Source of the DNA: CAVYXK01 sp963708245
Lineage (GTDB): Bacteria > Pseudomonadota > Alphaproteobacteria > Acetobacterales > Acetobacteraceae
NCBI GenBank assembly: GCA_963708245.1
Contig: OY970201.1
Coordinates: forward strand, 7,006,001 to 7,070,000
DNA length: 64,000 bases
Reading direction: 5' to 3'
Position 1 is the first letter of the stretch. Each line of letters starts with the position of its first letter. Position numbers and translations under genes: made by a program. Shown here piece by piece: positions 62,362-64,000 of the stretch. The notes under the pieces are model-generated. The model had not been told where the DNA came from. It did no database searches and saw only the letters and a program-made list of their open reading frames with translations.

Positions 62362-63339
62362 TTACTCGTCTTTGCGCGACGCTGCCCGCAGCACGGCGGG
62401 CGGGCTGCCGAACTCGCTCACGAACGCGCGATAGAATGTCGCCATACTGTTGAAGCCCCAGCCGAAAGCGATGTCGACCACCGACCGGCCGGTTCCCGTC
62501 GCCCCGGCGATCGTGTCGCGGCACCGGAGCAGCCGCTGGCGCAAAACGTATCGGGCGAAAGTGCTACTGCTCGGCTCGAACAGCCGGTGTAGCTGGCGCG
62601 CGGAGATGCCCAGCGCGGCGGCGGCGCTGGCGGGGGTCAGGCCGGGATCGGCGAGATGCAGATCAACGTGGCGCCTGACCGCCGCGAGCTGCGCCGACCG
62701 CAGCGAATCCCGCCCCCACTCGGTGCCCTCGTCGGAGGCGCCACACGCCAGCGTCACAAGGCCGCAGAGATTGCGCAGCACGGCTTCGCCGAGTTCGTCG
62801 GCAAGGAGCGGCGCCTGCGCCTTCGCCGCATCCATGGCAGCGCCGAGGAGCGAGCCGAGCGGCGAGGCGCCGGGCAACCGAAACGGGCGAGCCAATCGGC
62901 CCCCCACCAGAAGCGGCGAGAGCGCGGCCCGCGGAATGACCAGCATATCGAACGAGGCAGGGCCTTTCGATTCCCTGTTGAATCGCCATTCGGTCGAGCT
63001 CACGCAGAAATCGCCGGTCTCGAGAATGAGGTCGACCGGCATGCTGCCTGGGGCGATCCTCCAGATCGCCGGCCGGCGGAATCGGCGGATGAAGAACGCC
63101 TCGGTCTTGTCCTTGGCAACGTCGGCCGCGGTGCGTTGGACCCTCTCGAGTCCCGATTTGATATCCAGCAGCGCAAATTCGCCCGCAACCCATCCGCTCG
63201 CTTCGGCACGAAAGGTGCCAGGGTCCGGGATCTCGCTTGGCGTGATACTATGGGCCTGCCTCGCGAAGAAGTCGCACCAGAGCCGCACACGGTCGCGCGG
63301 CGGCAGGTCGTCCGTTGAAAACCGGACTTGCATGGCCAT
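62362..63339 (-). CDS. AraC/XylS-family transcriptional regulator
   Basis: 325 residues. An N-terminal cupin-like AraC-binding domain (PF14525 type; RVRLWCDFFARQAHSITPSE, FRRPAIWRIAPGSMPVDLIL) is followed by two helix-turn-helix motifs: LTPASAAAALGISARQLHRL and VVDIAFGWGFNSMATFYRAF, the second with the AraC family fingerprint. It likely activates the globin gene 30 bp downstream in response to an unknown small molecule. 63340-63698 holds no gene, only GC-rich hairpins and the right terminal repeats. Confidence 0.92.
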   Translation of the reverse strand: MAMQVRFSTDDLPPRDRVRLWCDFFARQAHSITPSEIPDPGTFRAEASGWVAGEFALLDIKSGLERVQRTAADVAKDKTEAFFIRRFRRPAIWRIAPGSMPVDLILETGDFCVSSTEWRFNRESKGPASFDMLVIPRAALSPLLVGGRLARPFRLPGASPLGSLLGAAMDAAKAQAPLLADELGEAVLRNLCGLVTLACGASDEGTEWGRDSLRSAQLAAVRRHVDLHLADPGLTPASAAAALGISARQLHRLFEPSSSTFARYVLRQRLLRCRDTIAGATGTGRSVVDIAFGWGFNSMATFYRAFVSEFGSPPAVLRAASRKDE

Positions 63340-63698
63340 CCCTATGGTCGCCCCCGGAAGCTAAAACTAACCGCACGGGTAAGGCTAGCCGCGAGACCTG
63401 GGGTCCGTGCCGTTTTTGAAGGCAGTCGTCCGGCGCCTCTTAGCCCCTCCGGCCTTCGCCGGCCGGCCTCTCCGCGTGCCGGCTGCGCGGCTGAGCTGGC
63501 CCCAGCAATCTCTGCGTCAAGGAAGACCCCGACGGTCCGCTAAACAGCCTACCAGCGGCTTCAGCACCTGAAGGTCGGATCGGCGCTGAATGAGACATCG
63601 TGCGGCGTTCAGTGAGACGACGCTAGCGACGCGCGGCCCTATCCATTTGAGATCGGAGTGTAACGCCGAAGTTCCACATTTCTTGCAGGGAGATCGCG

Positions 63699-64000
63699 AT
63701 GACACGGTGGATGTATCGGGAGGCTGTCACTGATCAATCTCAGGGCATGGAACTGCCAACGATCCATCAGGTCGTGCCCAATTGGGGTATGCCGCGGATC
63801 ATGACGAAGATGGACGCCGGAGTTGCGGTTCACGATGGCGTGAGGTCATCAGCTATGTGGCAAGGCACACCAATCGTGTTCGTTGTTGACGACGACCTCT
63901 CCGTGCGCAAATCGCTCGAATTGCTGATCTGCAACGCAGGGTGGCAACCAGAGACCTTCGAGTCCGCGCAGGATTTCCTGTGTCGTGAACGAGTTCTCGT
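63699..64000 (+). CDS. FixJ/TodT-type response regulator, N-terminus (continues beyond window)
   Basis: The open frame starts at an ATG at 63699 with AGGGAG upstream. After a 52-residue unusual leader it enters a receiver domain: TPIVFVVDDDLSVRKSLELL (phosphoacceptor-pocket aspartates) and GWQPETFESAQDFL. An internal ATG at 63855 would give the standard receiver start without the leader. The phospho-accepting aspartate and output domain lie outside the window. The relic at 47338-47560 has the type of output domain expected here. Confidence 0.82.
   Translation, partial: MTRWMYREAVTDQSQGMELPTIHQVVPNWGMPRIMTKMDAGVAVHDGVRSSAMWQGTPIVFVVDDDLSVRKSLELLICNAGWQPETFESAQDFLCRERVL

Larger units (their letters stand above)
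61867..63621. mobile_element. Unit bracketed by symmetric double inverted repeats (globin 2 + AraC)
   Basis: The left end has two direct words: GTCGTCTCATTGAGCGCC (61867-61884) and CGTCTCATTCAGCGCC (61891-61906). The right end has their inverses in mirror order: GGCGCTGAATGAGACA (63582-63597) and GGCGTTCAGTGAGACGAC (63604-63621). The spacing between inner and outer words is 22 bp at both ends. Multiple terminal repeats of this kind are typical of IS21-family ends, but no istA/istB is inside. No target duplication is visible. Confidence 0.55.

Noticed and set aside
1..64000. CRISPR arrays, rRNA genes, replication origin, toxin-antitoxin pairs
   Set aside because: No regularly spaced direct repeats, rRNA-like sequence, DnaA-box cluster or recognisable toxin-antitoxin pair was found by reading.

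Overview
ORGANISM. The window is GC-rich and densely coded. The gene pair flaF/flbT beside flagellin, an IS1380-type element, a cyanide-insensitive-type cytochrome bd operon and FixJ-type regulators all point to an alphaproteobacterium, most likely Rhodospirillales/Acetobacteraceae. This is inferred from gene content; no marker gene such as 16S rRNA is present. LAYOUT. (1) 1-5.1 kb: a peptide/nickel-type ABC importer, with a Tat-exported binding protein divergent from two permeases and a fused double ATPase. (2) 5.1-12.7 kb: a low-density, scarred stretch. It holds a frameshifted serine recombinase, a methyltransferase, a group II intron that has lost its reverse transcriptase but keeps a 34-nt domain V, an IS110 relic, a Tat-exported metallo-beta-lactamase-fold protein and a decayed copy of the 3' end of the ABC ATPase gene. 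(3) 12.7-27.1 kb: a flagellar cluster. On the minus strand it runs flgE, flgK, flgL, flagellin, flbT, flaF, a DUF1217 gene, a TPR-methyltransferase and a TPR/O-GlcNAc-transferase-like glycosyltransferase; fliK and flgD diverge from flgE. Matches to the sigma-54 -24/-12 consensus precede both flgE and fliK. flgK is split by an intact IS1380-like element with a 5-bp target duplication, and the glycosyltransferase gene carries a frameshift. (4) 27.1-32.2 kb: a solute-binding protein, a DsrE-like protein, tRNA-Glu(UUC), a truncated monooxygenase, a quinone-oxidoreductase-type dehydrogenase and a divergent LysR regulator. (5) 32.7-37.9 kb: a catabolic block. An HD-domain protein and a PhyH-type 2-oxoglutarate dioxygenase, the arrangement known from oxidative phosphonate cleavage, lie divergent from a PaaK-like CoA ligase, an enoyl-CoA hydratase and a cytosine-deaminase-like amidohydrolase. 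(6) 38-45.1 kb: a gene graveyard with a HlyC/CorC tail, a DUF4142 gene with a stop in its signal peptide, a recombinase relic, an acyl-CoA dehydrogenase split by an intact IS1202-type element with a 17-bp target duplication, and an IS6 end. (7) 45.1-56.5 kb: a partly decayed stress-type region with MlaC, an enoyl-CoA hydratase homologue, a MOSC-reductase-ferredoxin fusion, a broken aldo/keto reductase, an EmrAB-like efflux pair, a HAD phosphatase, a SnoaL-like protein, a truncated RpoH-like sigma factor and carbonic anhydrase. A recurring palindrome, GACGAAGGTATCG followed by its mirror image, lies upstream of four of these transcription starts. (8) 56.7-64 kb: transketolase, cytochrome bd oxidase (cydAB), two nearly identical tandem globin genes, an AraC regulator and the start of a FixJ-type response regulator. 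The second globin and the AraC gene are bracketed by symmetrical double inverted repeats that look like mobile-element ends. HOW IT FITS. The flagellar block and its two TPR enzymes look like a filament-building and flagellin-modification unit, now disabled by the flgK insertion. Regions 7 and 8 look like an oxygen- or stress-response neighbourhood (bd oxidase, globins, carbonic anhydrase, efflux, sigma factor) under a shared but unidentified regulator. At least fifteen broken genes or element relics point to heavy IS activity and ongoing gene loss.
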